A stretch of 64,000 nucleotides of DNA, taken from Bacteroidota bacterium. Lineage in GTDB: Bacteria; Bacteroidota; Bacteroidia; Bacteroidales; F082. The notes below the pieces were generated by a model that saw only the letters and a program-made list of their open reading frames with translations, ran no database searches and was not told the DNA's origin. Positions 43,416 through 53,431 of the stretch are shown in pieces. The stretch is from the NCBI GenBank assembly GCA_009773165.1, contig WOUZ01000003.1:247890-311889 (forward strand), written 5' to 3'. The first letter of the stretch is position 1; the number at the start of each line of letters is the position of its first letter. Position numbers and translations under genes: made by a program.

Positions 43416-45931
43416 GTGTTGTTATGAGTTTTAGCATCTAAGTCTCTCAAAAATTGTTCCAAAGCCATTTCGCCCGCAACTTTTACTTCGCGCGCTTTTG
43501 AACCTTCAAAAGGGCCTACAATTCCTGCGGCTTCAAGTTGATCGATAATGCGACCTGCGCGGTTGTAACCCAATTTAAGTTTGCGTTGAAGGAGTGAAGT
43601 TGAACCCTGTTGGTTTTGAACGATGATTCGTGCTGCATCCTCAAACAAATCGTCACGTTCGGAGGCATCAAAAACATCCGGAACTTCATCCTGTTCGTCA
43701 GCAAATTCAGGAAGATGGTAGGCGTCAGGATAGGCTCTTTGCGAACCAATATATTCGGTAAGTCGCTCAACTTCAGGAGTGTCGATGAATGCGCATTGCA
43801 AACGAATCAGGTCATTTCCCGTTGATAAGAGCATGTCTCCGCGCCCAACCAATTGATCAGCTCCACCGGTATCAAGAATCGTACGTGAGTCGATTCGTGA
43901 AATTACACGAAACGCAATTCGCGCGGGGAAGTTTGCTTTGATCGTACCTGTGATGATGTTTACTGACGGACGTTGTGTTGCAATGATTAAATGTATACCA
44001 ACGGCACGTGCCAACTGGGCAAGACGTGTTATCGGGCCTTCAACTTCTTTACCTGCCGTCATGATAAGGTCGGCAAATTCATCAACAACGAGCACAATAT
44101 ATGGAAGGAAATGATGCCCGTTCAAAGGATTAAGTTTGCGGGCTTTGAATTTATCGTTGTATTCCTTGATATTACGAACCTGCGCATCTTTAAGCAATTC
44201 ATAACGGTTGTCCATCTCGATACTTAGCGAATTTAATGTTCTTACCACTTTGCGGGTATCAGTAATGATGGCTTCTTCTGAATCGGGCAACTTGGCCAAA
44301 TAATGTCTTTCTATTCTGCTGAAAAGGCTCAACTCAACTTTTTTGGGATCGACCATCACCAGCTTCAACTCCGAAGGATGCTTACTATAAAGAAGTGAAG
44401 TAATGATGGCATTCAATCCTACCGATTTTCCTTGTCCGGTAGCTCCGGCCATAAGAATATGCGGCATCTTGGTAAGGTCGGCTACGAAACTTTCGTTGGC
44501 AATTGTTTTGCCTATCCCGAAAGGTAGTTCGTAATTGCTCATCGTGAAACGATCAGATCCAAGGATGGAACGCATCGAAACAATTTCAGGTTTTAAATTG
44601 GGAACTTCGATACCAACTGTTCCTTTTCCCGGAATTGGTGCGATAATACGAATACCAATGGCTGAAAGACTCAAAGCAATATCGTCTTCCAGATTTTTTA
44701 TCCTCGAAATACGAATACCTGGGGAAGGAACAATCTCATAAAGTGTGACCGTTGGCCCGATGGTTGCCTTAATCTTTTCGATTCCAATAGAGTAATTCGC
44801 CAGAGTCTCAACAATTCGGTTTTTGTTGGCTTCAAGCTCTGCTCTATCAACATTCACAGTGCCATCGCCATACATATTGAGTAAATCAAGCGGAGGCATT
44901 TTAAAATCAGGAAGGTCAAGAGTTGGGTCAAAGTGTGTATCAAGCCCCTGATGTTGAATGGGGCCTTTGGTTTTTATTTTCTCTTCTGAAACAGGGGCTA
45001 TTTTTAGTTCGATCCCGGTTTCGGGTAGCGTTTGTATCAATGCTGGTTCTTCTTCAGGCAGATCAACTTCCATCTCAATGCCTTTATCTTCTGAGACGCG
45101 ATTTTTACTTGATGCAGGCTTTTTATCAATTACAAAAACCAAATCATCCTCTTTATCATCCTCATCAACAGCATATTCTACAGTATTATATTTGTCGGTA
45201 AGACCAGAATTGACTGCATCATGGATTTGACCTGTGGTATTTTCTGATTTCTTTTTGAAGAGTTGAAAACTGAAAGAAATTGTAAATACAAGATAAACAA
45301 CGAAAATAAAAATGATTGTGATGAGAAGCCCTGCCTTTCCAAGAACAGCACCCAGATAGGAATTTAGAAATAGTCCGACAACGCCTCCAAATGCATTAAG
45401 CGGATCGGTGGGCATGGCAAAAGAAAGGAGCAGCGGTGCCCAGATAAGGCTCATCATTGCGTATTTCCATAAACCCCAGCCTGTTATGAATGTTTTTTTC
45501 CAAACCAACCGGATGCCTGCAACAAGAAATAAGAATACGAGATAAAAAGATCCCAACCCAAAGCCGTCTTTTACAAGCATTTGTGATAAAAATGCCCCCA
45601 TATTTCCCGACCAGTTGTTAATTTTCATTTGTGTGTCGGTAAGTACTAACCCAATTGGAAGGTCGGAGAAATAGTCATCCGTTAATTGAGTGAACCAATT
45701 GAGATAGAAAGAGATAAACGAAAGTGTAAGATAGGCTGCCGTAAATAAGAAAAAGACACCGGTAATTTTGACCCATCGTGCATCAGGATTCCATTTCTTT
45801 CGGGGAGGGCGCGAAGTTTTCTTTGGCGGCTTAACAATTTTTTCTTCTTTGGATACAACAGGAACCGGATCGGGAAGATCTTCAGTTTCTTTGAGGTTGT
45901 TTAATTTAAGCGTGTTTGCGTTTTTTGCCAT
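43412..45931 (-). CDS. ftsK: DNA translocase FtsK
   Basis: 839 residues: N-terminal membrane region with four to five helices (about 55-230), a variable linker rich in acidic residues (about 240-345), and the motor domain with Walker A G-A-T-G-Q-G-K-S, Walker B V-L-V-V-D-E-F-A-D-L and the R-x-S-V-N motif. The C-terminal winged-helix gamma domain reads K-L-K-L-G-Y-N-R-A-G-R-I-I-D-Q-L. It pumps the chromosome terminus through the division septum. TACTTTTG (plus 45952-45959) upstream is the likely -7 element. Confidence 0.97.
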   Translation of the reverse strand: MAKNANTLKLNNLKETEDLPDPVPVVSKEEKIVKPPKKTSRPPRKKWNPDARWVKITGVFFLFTAAYLTLSFISFYLNWFTQLTDDYFSDLPIGLVLTDTQMKINNWSGNMGAFLSQMLVKDGFGLGSFYLVFLFLVAGIRLVWKKTFITGWGLWKYAMMSLIWAPLLLSFAMPTDPLNAFGGVVGLFLNSYLGAVLGKAGLLITIIFIFVVYLVFTISFSFQLFKKKSENTTGQIHDAVNSGLTDKYNTVEYAVDEDDKEDDLVFVIDKKPASSKNRVSEDKGIEMEVDLPEEEPALIQTLPETGIELKIAPVSEEKIKTKGPIQHQGLDTHFDPTLDLPDFKMPPLDLLNMYGDGTVNVDRAELEANKNRIVETLANYSIGIEKIKATIGPTVTLYEIVPSPGIRISRIKNLEDDIALSLSAIGIRIIAPIPGKGTVGIEVPNLKPEIVSMRSILGSDRFTMSNYELPFGIGKTIANESFVADLTKMPHILMAGATGQGKSVGLNAIITSLLYSKHPSELKLVMVDPKKVELSLFSRIERHYLAKLPDSEEAIITDTRKVVRTLNSLSIEMDNRYELLKDAQVRNIKEYNDKFKARKLNPLNGHHFLPYIVLVVDEFADLIMTAGKEVEGPITRLAQLARAVGIHLIIATQRPSVNIITGTIKANFPARIAFRVISRIDSRTILDTGGADQLVGRGDMLLSTGNDLIRLQCAFIDTPEVERLTEYIGSQRAYPDAYHLPEFADEQDEVPDVFDASERDDLFEDAARIIVQNQQGSTSLLQRKLKLGYNRAGRIIDQLEAAGIVGPFEGSKAREVKVAGEMALEQFLRDLDAKTHNNT

Positions 45932-45951
45932 GAGGGCTTTAGATTACGTTG

Positions 45952-45959
45952 CAAAAGTA
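45952..45959 (-). promoter_or_regulatory. Putative -7 promoter element of ftsK-lolA (TACTTTTG)
   Basis: An exact TAnnTTTG match on the minus strand, 20 bp before the ftsK start; a TTTA (plus 45978-45981) sits 18 nt further upstream as a possible -33 element. Confidence 0.55.
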
Positions 45960-46019
45960 GCAAAATCAACTGAATTGTAAAGGAACAAATGAAAGGGTGT
46001 AAGCATTTGAATAACAAAT

Positions 46020-46048
46020 AAAAAGCCCGGCATTAAGCCAGGCTTTTT
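46020..46048 (-). terminator. Intrinsic terminator after ppiB
   Basis: AAAAAGCC and GG-C pair with GGCTTTTT and CC-G, a 12-bp stem with one mismatch and loop ATTAA, with T-runs on both strands. It ends the lepB-ppiB transcript before the ftsK promoter. Confidence 0.88.
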
Positions 46049-46066
46049 ATAAAAATAATGTTTTGA

Positions 46067-46504
46067 CTAATCTTCGGAGATTGTGATGGAAACAATTGTG
46101 TCGCCCTGACGAATGAGATCAACGACATCCACATTTTCGATCACCTTACCGAAAACGGTGTGGTTACGGTCGAGGTGTGCGGTATTCCTTCTGCTGTGGC
46201 AGATAAAAAACTGTGATCCACCGGTGTTACGGCCTGCGTGAGCCATTGAAATGACGCCTTTGTCATGATACTGTCTACTTCCAGTTAGTTCACAAGGGAT
46301 TTTGTAACCTGGTCCACCAGTACCATCACCTTTTGGGCAGCCACCCTGTATCACAAAATCAGGAATGACACGGTGAAATTTCAATCCATTGTAAAATCCT
46401 GAATTGGATAGCTTTACAAAGTTTTCGACGGTGCCCGGTGCATCGTCATCAAAAAGTTCAAGCACCATTGTGCCTTTGTTTGTTTCTATTGTGGCTTTTT
46501 TCAT
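46067..46504 (-). CDS. Cyclophilin-type peptidyl-prolyl isomerase
   Basis: 145 residues of a single cyclophilin domain: [37 protein letters not shown] and V-F-G-K-V. The catalytic Arg is in F-H-R. There is no signal peptide, so it is cytosolic (PpiB-like). It follows lepB by 8 bp and the two are cotranscribed. Confidence 0.95.
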   Translation of the reverse strand: MKKATIETNKGTMVLELFDDDAPGTVENFVKLSNSGFYNGLKFHRVIPDFVIQGGCPKGDGTGGPGYKIPCELTGSRQYHDKGVISMAHAGRNTGGSQFFICHSRRNTAHLDRNHTVFGKVIENVDVVDLIRQGDTIVSITISED

Positions 46505-46512
46505 AGATGTTA

Positions 46513-48027
46513 TTATTTAACGAATCGCATGGATTTACTTAATCTAATTTTTCCGTTGAAGAGTGATTTGTTCTTGTCGAGTGACAGCCATACAAAAACC
46601 GCTTTGCCAACAATGTGGTCGTTAGGAACAAACCCCCAGTACCTTGAATCTGCTGAATTGTGACGGTTGTCGCCCATCAGCCAGTAATAGTCCATCTTAA
46701 ATGTATAAGTTGTCGACAATTTTCCGTTGATAAATATTTCATTTCCTTTGACCTCCAGCTTGTTGCCTTCGTAAGCTGTGATTATTCTTTCATATAAAGG
46801 TAATGTAAGTGCAGTTAAATCAACTGTTCTGCCGGCCTTTGGAATCTCAATAGGGCCATAATTATCAATATTCCACGGGTAATTATCTGCATTTGGAAAT
46901 GTTTCGGGATTCCAGATTCCTTCAGGTTCAGTCACCCTTGTTACTGATTTTATCGAGGACATTTCCCTTAAATTATTCGCTATTTCTTCGCTGATCCAAA
47001 ACGTGTATTCACCTTGCGTTGTGCCTATCTTACCTTCGGTAATATCATATTTATCCAAAACTTTTTGGTTGATAGCACTTCCGTCAGTTTTTACCGAATA
47101 TCTGAACTGTATGATGCCAGGAGTTGGATTGGGCTGTCCGTTAACCATCAAATCGCCATTCACAACTTGAATCACATCACCCGGCAATCCCACACATCGT
47201 TTTATGTAATTCTCTCTTTTGTCGACGGGACGTGCAATTATTTCTCCAAAATTCCTTTCGTCAGTCCAGACTCTTTCACGGCCATATTCACGAATCAGCG
47301 AATAATAACTCACATTACTTTGGAATCTTACACTTAATGTATCGCCGGCAGGATAGTTAAATACTACAGCATCATTGCGTTTGACCGGTCCAAGACCAGC
47401 AAAACGGTAGTACGGCCATTTTACCCATTCCACATATGATTTTGCTGTTTCACTCCATGGCAAAGTGTGATGAACGAAAGGAAAAGCGATAGGCGTATTT
47501 GGAATTCGGGGACCATAACTGATTTTGCTTACGAAAAGAAAGTCGCCAACGAGCAGCGATTTCTCCATACTCGAAGTAGGAATCGTATATGCCTCAAAAA
47601 GGAAAGTGCGAATGATCGTAGCGGCCACTACAGCAAAGATGATGGCGTCGAGCCATTCTCTTACCGGCCCTTTTTTTATTTTCTTAATTTTATCAGGATC
47701 GGTGTAGTATGATTTGGAATCCATACCAATCATTGGCAGATATACAAAAGGGAGTACAGCTGCAAAAAGATGCTGGATTAAATCATTTTTGCCAAAAGCT
47801 TTTACTAACTCTATCACCATCAACATATAAACAAAAACATTGATGAAAGGGGTCAGCAAAAAGATATACCACCATAGCGGCTTTTTAATAAGCTGTAAAA
47901 GAATATAGAGGTTGTAAAATGGAATAAGGGTGAGATAACCCTTTTTGCCGGCTTTTTCAAAAAGTTTCCAGGCAAATACCGTTGGAATAGTTAAAAGCAG
48001 CGGCAATACGATAATAAGCTGAAGCAT
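46513..48027 (-). CDS. lepB: Signal peptidase I
   Basis: 504 residues, long for the family as usual in Bacteroidota. An N-terminal part with three to four membrane helices (about 1-100, DUF5684-like) precedes the S26 peptidase domain with catalytic Ser in [13 protein letters not shown] and catalytic Lys in [11 protein letters not shown]. An insertion of about 150 residues lies before the final G-D-N-R-x-N-S-x-D-S-R-Y-W-G motif. It cleaves signal peptides on the outer face of the inner membrane. Confidence 0.96.
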   Translation of the reverse strand: MLQLIIVLPLLLTIPTVFAWKLFEKAGKKGYLTLIPFYNLYILLQLIKKPLWWYIFLLTPFINVFVYMLMVIELVKAFGKNDLIQHLFAAVLPFVYLPMIGMDSKSYYTDPDKIKKIKKGPVREWLDAIIFAVVAATIIRTFLFEAYTIPTSSMEKSLLVGDFLFVSKISYGPRIPNTPIAFPFVHHTLPWSETAKSYVEWVKWPYYRFAGLGPVKRNDAVVFNYPAGDTLSVRFQSNVSYYSLIREYGRERVWTDERNFGEIIARPVDKRENYIKRCVGLPGDVIQVVNGDLMVNGQPNPTPGIIQFRYSVKTDGSAINQKVLDKYDITEGKIGTTQGEYTFWISEEIANNLREMSSIKSVTRVTEPEGIWNPETFPNADNYPWNIDNYGPIEIPKAGRTVDLTALTLPLYERIITAYEGNKLEVKGNEIFINGKLSTTYTFKMDYYWLMGDNRHNSADSRYWGFVPNDHIVGKAVFVWLSLDKNKSLFNGKIRLSKSMRFVK

Positions 48028-48193
48028 AAAAACGATGTTATTAGGCGGCTAAATTATAAAAGTTGATTCAATTTTGAACAAAATCATTGTTAAATATTCA
48101 TAATCAGCATGATGCGAATTTATATCCAGCCTTAAAGTGTGATTATTTTAAAGTTTTAATGAATGAGTAACAGTTTTATTTGCTTTTTTGAAA

Positions 48194-48916
48194 CTAAACT
48201 TTCAACAGGTCATCCATTGAAAAAACGCCTTTTTTATCATAAAGAAATTCTGCAGCTAATACAGCACCTAAAGCAAACCCTTTTCTTGAAAATGCTTCGT
48301 GATGCAAACTGATTGTGTCCTCTTCCGAAACGGCATTAATTTCGTGAACTCCATTAACTTCACCAATACGCTGAACCTCAATTGGAAGAATGCCATCTTT
48401 TGAATCGGTACCAATCTCCCATTTTTTGAACCCTTCATGGTTTTTGATCACATCATTTGCAAGCGTAATGGCTGTCCCACTTGGGGCATCAAGTTTTTGG
48501 ATGTGATGCGATTCCTTGATGGATATCTTGTAGTTTGTGCTCTTTAACATCTTTGCCAGTTGTTGATTTAACCGAAAAACGATATTCATGCCCAGAGAAT
48601 AATTTGAAGCATAAAAAAGGCTGCCATTTTTTTCGATACACAAAGTTGTTATTTCAGGAAGTTGATTATGCCATCCAGTTGTTCCAACAACAACCGGGAT
48701 ATGCATGTTAAAACAGTTATGAATATTATCAGTAACAGCTTCTGGCAAACTGAAATCTATTGCCACATCAACAGTTGAAAACAATTGACTTTGAGTTATA
48801 AAATCATCGGCTTTGTCAATAATACAATGAATGGAATGCCCTCTTTCAACACAAATGGATTCGATGATTTTGCCCATCTTTCCGTAACCAATCAGCGCGA
48901 CAGATAACTTTTTCAT
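48194..48916 (-). CDS. dapB: 4-hydroxy-tetrahydrodipicolinate reductase
   Basis: 240 residues with G-Y-G-K-M-G-K near the N-terminus (NAD(P)-binding), V-V-G-T-T-G-W in the middle, and the signature E-S-H-H-I-Q-K-L-D-A-P-S-G-T-A. It makes tetrahydrodipicolinate for lysine and diaminopimelate. It starts one base after the DUF5683 gene stop; 166 bp without a gene follow before lepB. Confidence 0.95.
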   Translation of the reverse strand: MKKLSVALIGYGKMGKIIESICVERGHSIHCIIDKADDFITQSQLFSTVDVAIDFSLPEAVTDNIHNCFNMHIPVVVGTTGWHNQLPEITTLCIEKNGSLFYASNYSLGMNIVFRLNQQLAKMLKSTNYKISIKESHHIQKLDAPSGTAITLANDVIKNHEGFKKWEIGTDSKDGILPIEVQRIGEVNGVHEINAVSEEDTISLHHEAFSRKGFALGAVLAAEFLYDKKGVFSMDDLLKV

Positions 48917-48917
48917 A

Positions 48918-49499
48918 CTAAAAACGTAAACTTAATGAAAGACCAGTATAGCCATTGTCATAGGTAGCTTTTGATTGATACAGGTTTTGTGGCTGGATAT
49001 AAGATGGCTGAAGATGAAGACTAAGGTTATCGCTTATATCGTAGTCAAAGAAATGAGCGTCAACGGTGGCGTCAACAATATTAAGTACGTACCAAAGGCT
49101 CATTACAATCCAACTGAGTTCGGTGTTTCTTCGGTAATAATCCCTAATCTGTGTTAAATCTTGCTCGGTGTATTTTCCAACATATTTGTTATCAGTTTCA
49201 TACACTTCGCCGTTTGTGGTATACAGGAATGCTTCATTAGCAAGCAAATATTCCTTACGGTTGGTAACAACAAAATAGGTGATGGTGCCAAAACCAGCGT
49301 AAATAATAGGGATTTTCCAATATTTTTTATTGTAAGCCTGGCCGAGACCAGGTAATACAGCAGAATAAATACTGGCTTTATGAGGTGAATGTTTAGGTTT
49401 AATTTCCATATTGTCAGCACTGGCAACCTTTTGAGCAAAAACCCCAAATGGCATAACTGATAACGCCAGAATGACAAACACGAAAATGTACCTGGGCAT
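48918..49499 (-). CDS. DUF5683 family exported protein
   Basis: 193 residues with a signal peptide (to V-F-A-Q), then H-S-P-H-K-A-S-I-Y-S-A-V-L-P-G-L-G-Q-A-Y-N-K-K-Y-W-K-I-P, the DUF5683 hallmark, and two to three membrane or barrel-like segments. Function is unknown. It lies between parB (3 bp away) and dapB (1 bp away), a fixed neighbourhood across Bacteroidota, so it is probably needed with cell envelope growth or chromosome segregation (inference). Confidence 0.85.
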   Translation of the reverse strand: MPRYIFVFVILALSVMPFGVFAQKVASADNMEIKPKHSPHKASIYSAVLPGLGQAYNKKYWKIPIIYAGFGTITYFVVTNRKEYLLANEAFLYTTNGEVYETDNKYVGKYTEQDLTQIRDYYRRNTELSWIVMSLWYVLNIVDATVDAHFFDYDISDNLSLHLQPSYIQPQNLYQSKATYDNGYTGLSLSLRF

Positions 49500-49502
49500 G
49501 AA

Positions 49503-50408
49503 TTAATTCGAATTAAATTTTGCAACAAGACGCTCAAAATCAGCATCTGTATCAAAACCAATAACAATCGTCCCTTTGCCATTTGCTCCGCGACGTACAT
49601 CAACTTTAGTATTTAAATGTTCTGAAAGCTGACGTGATTGTTGCTTGAAAATTGCAGGAACGGCCTGTGTTGCTTGTTTTTTAGGTTTTGGTTCAGGATG
49701 ATTGAGTTTACGCACCAAAGCCTCAACCTGACGCACATTGAGTTCACTGTCGATGATCTGCTGAAGAATCAAAAGCTGATCCTCCGGACTGATGATGTTT
49801 ATCAAAGCGCGTGCATGTCCCATAGTTATATGGCCATCGCGCAGGGCAATTTGAACTTCAGGCGGAAGTTTAAGCAGTCGAAGAAAATTGGTAATAGTGG
49901 TTCTGCTTTTTCCAACTTGTTCGCTAAGCTGTTCCTGAGTTAGGTTGCACTCGTCGATCAACCGTTGATATGAAATAGCAACTTCTATGGCATTGAGGTT
50001 TTCGCGGTGGATGTTTTCGATGAGTGCCATTTCGAGCATTTGCTCATCGTTTGCAACACGGATAAAAACAGGAATCGATGTCAGACCTGCAAGTTTTGAT
50101 GCCCTGAGTCTTCGTTCGCCCGAAATCAACTGATATTTATCAAATCCAAGTTTTCTGACAGTAACTGGTTGAATGACACCTTGTGCTTTTATTGAAGCTG
50201 CAAGCTCACGGAGTGCCATCTCATCAAACTCAGTTCGGGGTTGAAATGGATTAGCTTCAATTTTCTCTAATTCAATTTCTGCAATAGCACCGGCAACATA
50301 ATTACCCGAGATATCTCCGGAAGTTATATCGGTGTCGGGACTTTGAAGTATTGCTTCAAGACCTCTTCCCAAACCGCGTCTTTTAAATTTATTTGTATCC
50401 TGACTCAC
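49503..50408 (-). CDS. parB: Chromosome partitioning protein ParB (Noc/Spo0J family)
   Basis: 301 residues: N-terminal nuclease-like/CTPase domain with N-P-F-Q-P-R, L-I-S-G-E-R-R-L-R-A-S and M-A-L-I-E-N-I-H-R-E-N-L-N, a helix-turn-helix (L-S-E-Q-V-G-K-S-R-T-T-I-T-N-F) and a C-terminal dimerisation domain. It binds parS sites and spreads along DNA using CTP. No parS-like palindrome was noticed near the genes. Confidence 0.97.
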   Translation of the reverse strand: MSQDTNKFKRRGLGRGLEAILQSPDTDITSGDISGNYVAGAIAEIELEKIEANPFQPRTEFDEMALRELAASIKAQGVIQPVTVRKLGFDKYQLISGERRLRASKLAGLTSIPVFIRVANDEQMLEMALIENIHRENLNAIEVAISYQRLIDECNLTQEQLSEQVGKSRTTITNFLRLLKLPPEVQIALRDGHITMGHARALINIISPEDQLLILQQIIDSELNVRQVEALVRKLNHPEPKPKKQATQAVPAIFKQQSRQLSEHLNTKVDVRRGANGKGTIVIGFDTDADFERLVAKFNSN

Positions 50409-50427
50409 AATTTGAACCTCCTATGAT

Positions 50428-51207
50428 TTACTGCTTTTTAATGAGATTGTTTTTCTGCAGAATTTCTCTTGCCAGATTTAAATAATTGATTGCACCTGTG
50501 CTTGTTGCATCATGCATTATGATGGTTTCTCCAAAACTGGGAGCTTCACTCAAGCGGGTGTTTCTGCTTATAATGGTATCAAAAACCATTTGCTGGAAAT
50601 GAGTCTTTACTTCATCAACCACCTGACGCGAAAGGCGCAAACGTACGTCGAACATAGTAAGGAGGATTCCCTCAATATCCAAACGCGGATTTAAACGGCC
50701 CTGAACTATTTTGATTGTATTGAGAAGTTTTCCAAGACCTTCCAGAGCAAAATACTCGCATTGAACAGGGACGATAACCGAGTCGGCAGCGGTTAAAGCA
50801 TTCACAGTGATGAGCCCAAGTGAAGGACTGCAGTCGATAATGATGAAATCATACTGATTTTTTATCTTTTCTACTGCATAATACATCATCTTTTCACGGT
50901 CAGGCAAATTGATCATTTCTATCTCAGCACCAACAAGATCGATATGGGCCGGAAGTAAATAAAGATGAGGAGTATTGGATTCCCTGATGACTGTCTGAGG
51001 GTCGAGATTTTCGATGATACATTCGTAAATGCTATTTTCGATTTCTTTTGGGTCGTAGCCTAAACCAGAAGTCGCGTTGGCCTGTGGGTCAGCGTCAATA
51101 AGCAATGTTTTGTATTCAAGAACAGCAAGGCTTGCAGCCAGATTTATAGCTGTGGTGGTTTTGCCGACACCTCCTTTTTGGTTTGCAATTGCAATGGTTT
51201 TACCCAT
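50428..51207 (-). CDS. parA: Chromosome partitioning ATPase ParA (Soj)
   Basis: 259 residues with the deviant Walker A K-G-G-V-G-K-T-T-T, the D-A-D-P-Q-A-N-A-T motif and D-C-S-P-S-L-G-L-I-T. It segregates ParB-bound origins. It heads the parA-parB-DUF5683-dapB cluster with parB 19 bp downstream. TACTTTTG (plus 51261-51268) upstream is the likely promoter element. Confidence 0.97.
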   Translation of the reverse strand: MGKTIAIANQKGGVGKTTTAINLAASLAVLEYKTLLIDADPQANATSGLGYDPKEIENSIYECIIENLDPQTVIRESNTPHLYLLPAHIDLVGAEIEMINLPDREKMMYYAVEKIKNQYDFIIIDCSPSLGLITVNALTAADSVIVPVQCEYFALEGLGKLLNTIKIVQGRLNPRLDIEGILLTMFDVRLRLSRQVVDEVKTHFQQMVFDTIISRNTRLSEAPSFGETIIMHDATSTGAINYLNLAREILQKNNLIKKQ

Positions 51208-51260
51208 ATCGTTTGATATTCAGTATATTGTGAATGAATTTATTTTCTTCCGTCAAAGGG

Positions 51261-51268
51261 CAAAAGTA
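51261..51268 (-). promoter_or_regulatory. Putative -7 promoter element of parA (TACTTTTG)
   Basis: Exact TAnnTTTG match on the minus strand, 53 bp before the parA start. A TTTA (plus 51290-51293) is 21 nt upstream. Confidence 0.55.
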
Positions 51269-51350
51269 AGCCTTTTTTATGCATCTTTTTAAAAATGGCA
51301 TTACCAATCTTTAACGGTTTTGTCACTCTTTTGTTATGTGACGATAAAAA

Positions 51351-51368
51351 AAGCTGCCAAAGCAGCTT
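51351..51368 (-). terminator. Intrinsic terminator after the PUR-domain gene
   Basis: AAGCTGC (51351-51357) pairs with GCAGCTT (51362-51368), loop CAAA. On the minus strand a run of T follows. It ends the transcript of the gene at 51402-51740 before parA. Confidence 0.85.
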
Positions 51369-51401
51369 AAAAGATGGATGAAAGACTTGCTTAAGGGCTA
51401 A

Positions 51402-51740
51402 TTAATCAAGATCTTCAAAGCTAATATCTTCTCCGCTTTCAGTTTTTTCACCAATTATTGCACCGTAATCTTCTGGAAATTCTCCGGTCTCAATGAAATT
51501 GATGGATTCGTTCAATCCTCTGAAAAACTTCTCGAAGTCTTCTTTATAAAGAAATAACTTGTGTTTTTCGTAATAGAATTTACCTTCTTCGTTACTGAAT
51601 TTTCTTTTGCTTTCAGTAATCGTCAAATACTTTTCATCACCGCGGGTAGATTTTACATCAAAAAAATATGTCCTCTTACCTGCTCTAACAGCACGTGAAA
51701 AATGCCCTTCTCTTCTTTCCTGATTTTCACTCATTTCCAT
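51402..51740 (-). CDS. PUR-domain nucleic-acid-binding protein (DUF3276)
   Basis: 112 residues with one PUR (Pur-alpha-like) domain: G-H-F-S-R-A-V-R-A-G-K-R-T-Y-F-F-D-V-K, L-T-I-T-E-S-K-R and a K-I/L-F-L-Y-K-E-D-F-E-K-F acidic helix. PUR proteins bind single-stranded DNA and RNA, and a borrelial relative represses translation. It is a single-gene unit with its own -7 element (plus 51778-51785) and terminator. A start at the second Met (M-S-E-N) is equally possible. Confidence 0.92.
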   Translation of the reverse strand: MEMSENQERREGHFSRAVRAGKRTYFFDVKSTRGDEKYLTITESKRKFSNEEGKFYYEKHKLFLYKEDFEKFFRGLNESINFIETGEFPEDYGAIIGEKTESGEDISFEDLD

Positions 51741-52072
51741 GGCAAACTAGTTTTGGTTTTGTCGAAATTCTACAGAGCAAAAGTAAAAAAACTTTGTAAC
51801 CAGATACATTGAAACTGTTATTATTCGAATGATTGCTATATATTTCCTATTTCCTTAAAAGATCTATACATTGCAAAATGGCATAATACAAAGATTATCA
51901 AAGTAATAAAACGTATTTGTGATTAGAACTTCTTAATTAAAAAAACTAATGTTTCGTCGACTTGAATCCAGTATCTGTGTAAGTCATTTAAAATAATGTG
52001 TAATTTTGCACCTCATTTACTGAACAAATTACATGTTCAAACAGTTAATTAAGCTAAAGAAATACAAAAAAT
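51741..52072. promoter_or_regulatory. Divergent promoter region
   Basis: About 330 AT-rich bp between the minus-strand PUR gene and the plus-strand E2 gene, without a gene. It holds TACTTTTG on the minus strand (51778-51785) and TAATTTTG on the plus strand (52001-52008, with TGTG 20 nt upstream), each a good -7 match for the gene it faces. Confidence 0.6.
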
Positions 52073-53371
52073 ATGGCAACATTTGAAATTATAATGCCAA
52101 AATTGGGTGAAAGTATCATTGAAGCAACCATTACAAAATGGCTCAAATCACCCGGAGATATGATTGCAGAAGATGATGCACTGGTAGAAATAGCCACTGA
52201 TAAGGTGGATTCAGAAATACCATCGCCTGTTGAAGGTAAACTGCTTAAACGCCTTTTCGAGGAAGGTGATGTAGTTCCAGTAGGTACTCCAATAGCAATA
52301 ATATCGCTTGACGGTTCTGACGAAGTGCCCGCTGAGGGAGCTATTGTTGAGCAAGCTGTTGTTGAAGCAGTTCCTTTTGTTACTGAAAGTGTTGCTGCTG
52401 AAACAACAGAAGAAGCAACCGAAGGACGTTATTATTCTCCTCTCGTGAAAAGTATTGCAAAAGAAGAAGGGATCTCATTGAAGGAACTCGATTCGATTGC
52501 AGGAAGCGGAAAAGAGGGAAGAGTTACCAAGGAAGATGTGCTTGTTTTCTTGAAAAACAGAGGAAATGTATTACCTGCTGTTCAGGTAGTTGCGCCCGTT
52601 CAAAGCAGTGCTCCGGCAAAACAGTTAACAAAAGTTGATGCGCCAAAGGTGACTTCTGATGCCGGAGATACTATCGTTGAAATGGATCGTATGCGCCGGT
52701 TGATAGCGGATCATATGGTTATGTCAAAGCATGTTTCTCCACATGTCACATCATTTATTGATGTGGATGTTACCAATATTGTTAATTGGAGAAATAAAGT
52801 AAAAGATACCTTCTTAAAGAAAGAAGGTGAGAAAATTACTTTTACACCTATATTTTTTGAAGCTGCTGCTCAGTCACTTAAAGCATTTCCTCAAGTAAAT
52901 GCTTCTGTTGATGGCTACAATATCATCCTTCGCAAGAATATCAATATTGGAATGGCAACAGCATTGCCAAATGGAAATTTGATAGTTCCTGTAATTAAAA
53001 ATGTGGATGAGAAAAGCTTGCTAGGTATCACCAAGAATGTAAATGATCTAGCAAATCGTGCGCGGGCCAATAAATTGCAACCTGATGAAATACAGGGAGG
53101 TACATTTACAATTACAAATTTTGGATCGTTCGACAGCTTAACAGGAACACCTATCATAAATCAACCACAGGTCGCAATTTTGGCCGTGGGAGCAATCAGA
53201 AAACAGCCGGCTGTTATTGAAACGGAATATGGGGATGTTATCGCTATACGTCATATCATGATCCTTGCTCTTGCCTATGACCACCGTGTGGTTGATGGTG
53301 CTTTGGGCGGAATGTATCTGAAGAAAATGAAGGAACTTCTTGAAGGTTTCGATTCAAACAGAGCTATATAG
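52073..53371 (+). CDS. 2-oxo acid dehydrogenase E2 subunit (dihydrolipoamide acyltransferase)
   Basis: 432 residues: an N-terminal lipoyl domain with lipoylated Lys44 (A-T-D-K-V-D-S-E), a peripheral-subunit-binding domain at about 124-165, and the catalytic CAT domain ending in the signature D-H-R-V-V-D-G. E2 passes acyl groups from E1 to CoA. No E1 or E3 gene lies near, so the complex (pyruvate, 2-oxoglutarate or branched-chain type) cannot be decided here; the single lipoyl domain leaves all of these open. It ends at a perfect 11-bp stem terminator. Confidence 0.93.
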   Translation: MATFEIIMPKLGESIIEATITKWLKSPGDMIAEDDALVEIATDKVDSEIPSPVEGKLLKRLFEEGDVVPVGTPIAIISLDGSDEVPAEGAIVEQAVVEAVPFVTESVAAETTEEATEGRYYSPLVKSIAKEEGISLKELDSIAGSGKEGRVTKEDVLVFLKNRGNVLPAVQVVAPVQSSAPAKQLTKVDAPKVTSDAGDTIVEMDRMRRLIADHMVMSKHVSPHVTSFIDVDVTNIVNWRNKVKDTFLKKEGEKITFTPIFFEAAAQSLKAFPQVNASVDGYNIILRKNINIGMATALPNGNLIVPVIKNVDEKSLLGITKNVNDLANRARANKLQPDEIQGGTFTITNFGSFDSLTGTPIINQPQVAILAVGAIRKQPAVIETEYGDVIAIRHIMILALAYDHRVVDGALGGMYLKKMKELLEGFDSNRAI

Positions 53372-53391
53372 ATTTAAATCAACATAAAAAT

Positions 53392-53429
53392 GGGTTGGAA
53401 AACAATTTTCCAACCCTTTATTTTTTTTA
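53392..53429 (+). terminator. Intrinsic terminator after the E2 gene
   Basis: GGGTTGGAAAA (53392-53402) pairs perfectly with 53406-53416, loop CAA, followed by a T-rich run. A long-frame start of the next gene at 53390 would lie inside this hairpin, so its real start must be further on. Confidence 0.92.
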
Positions 53430-53431
53430 TT

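Noticed and set aside
49154..49603. 149-codon frame on the minus strand spanning the parB/DUF5683 border
   Set aside because: Out of frame with both genes, each of which has a clear family match.
49503..51207. parS sites near parAB
   Set aside because: I looked for a TGTTTCACGTGAAACA-like palindrome around the genes and did not notice one.
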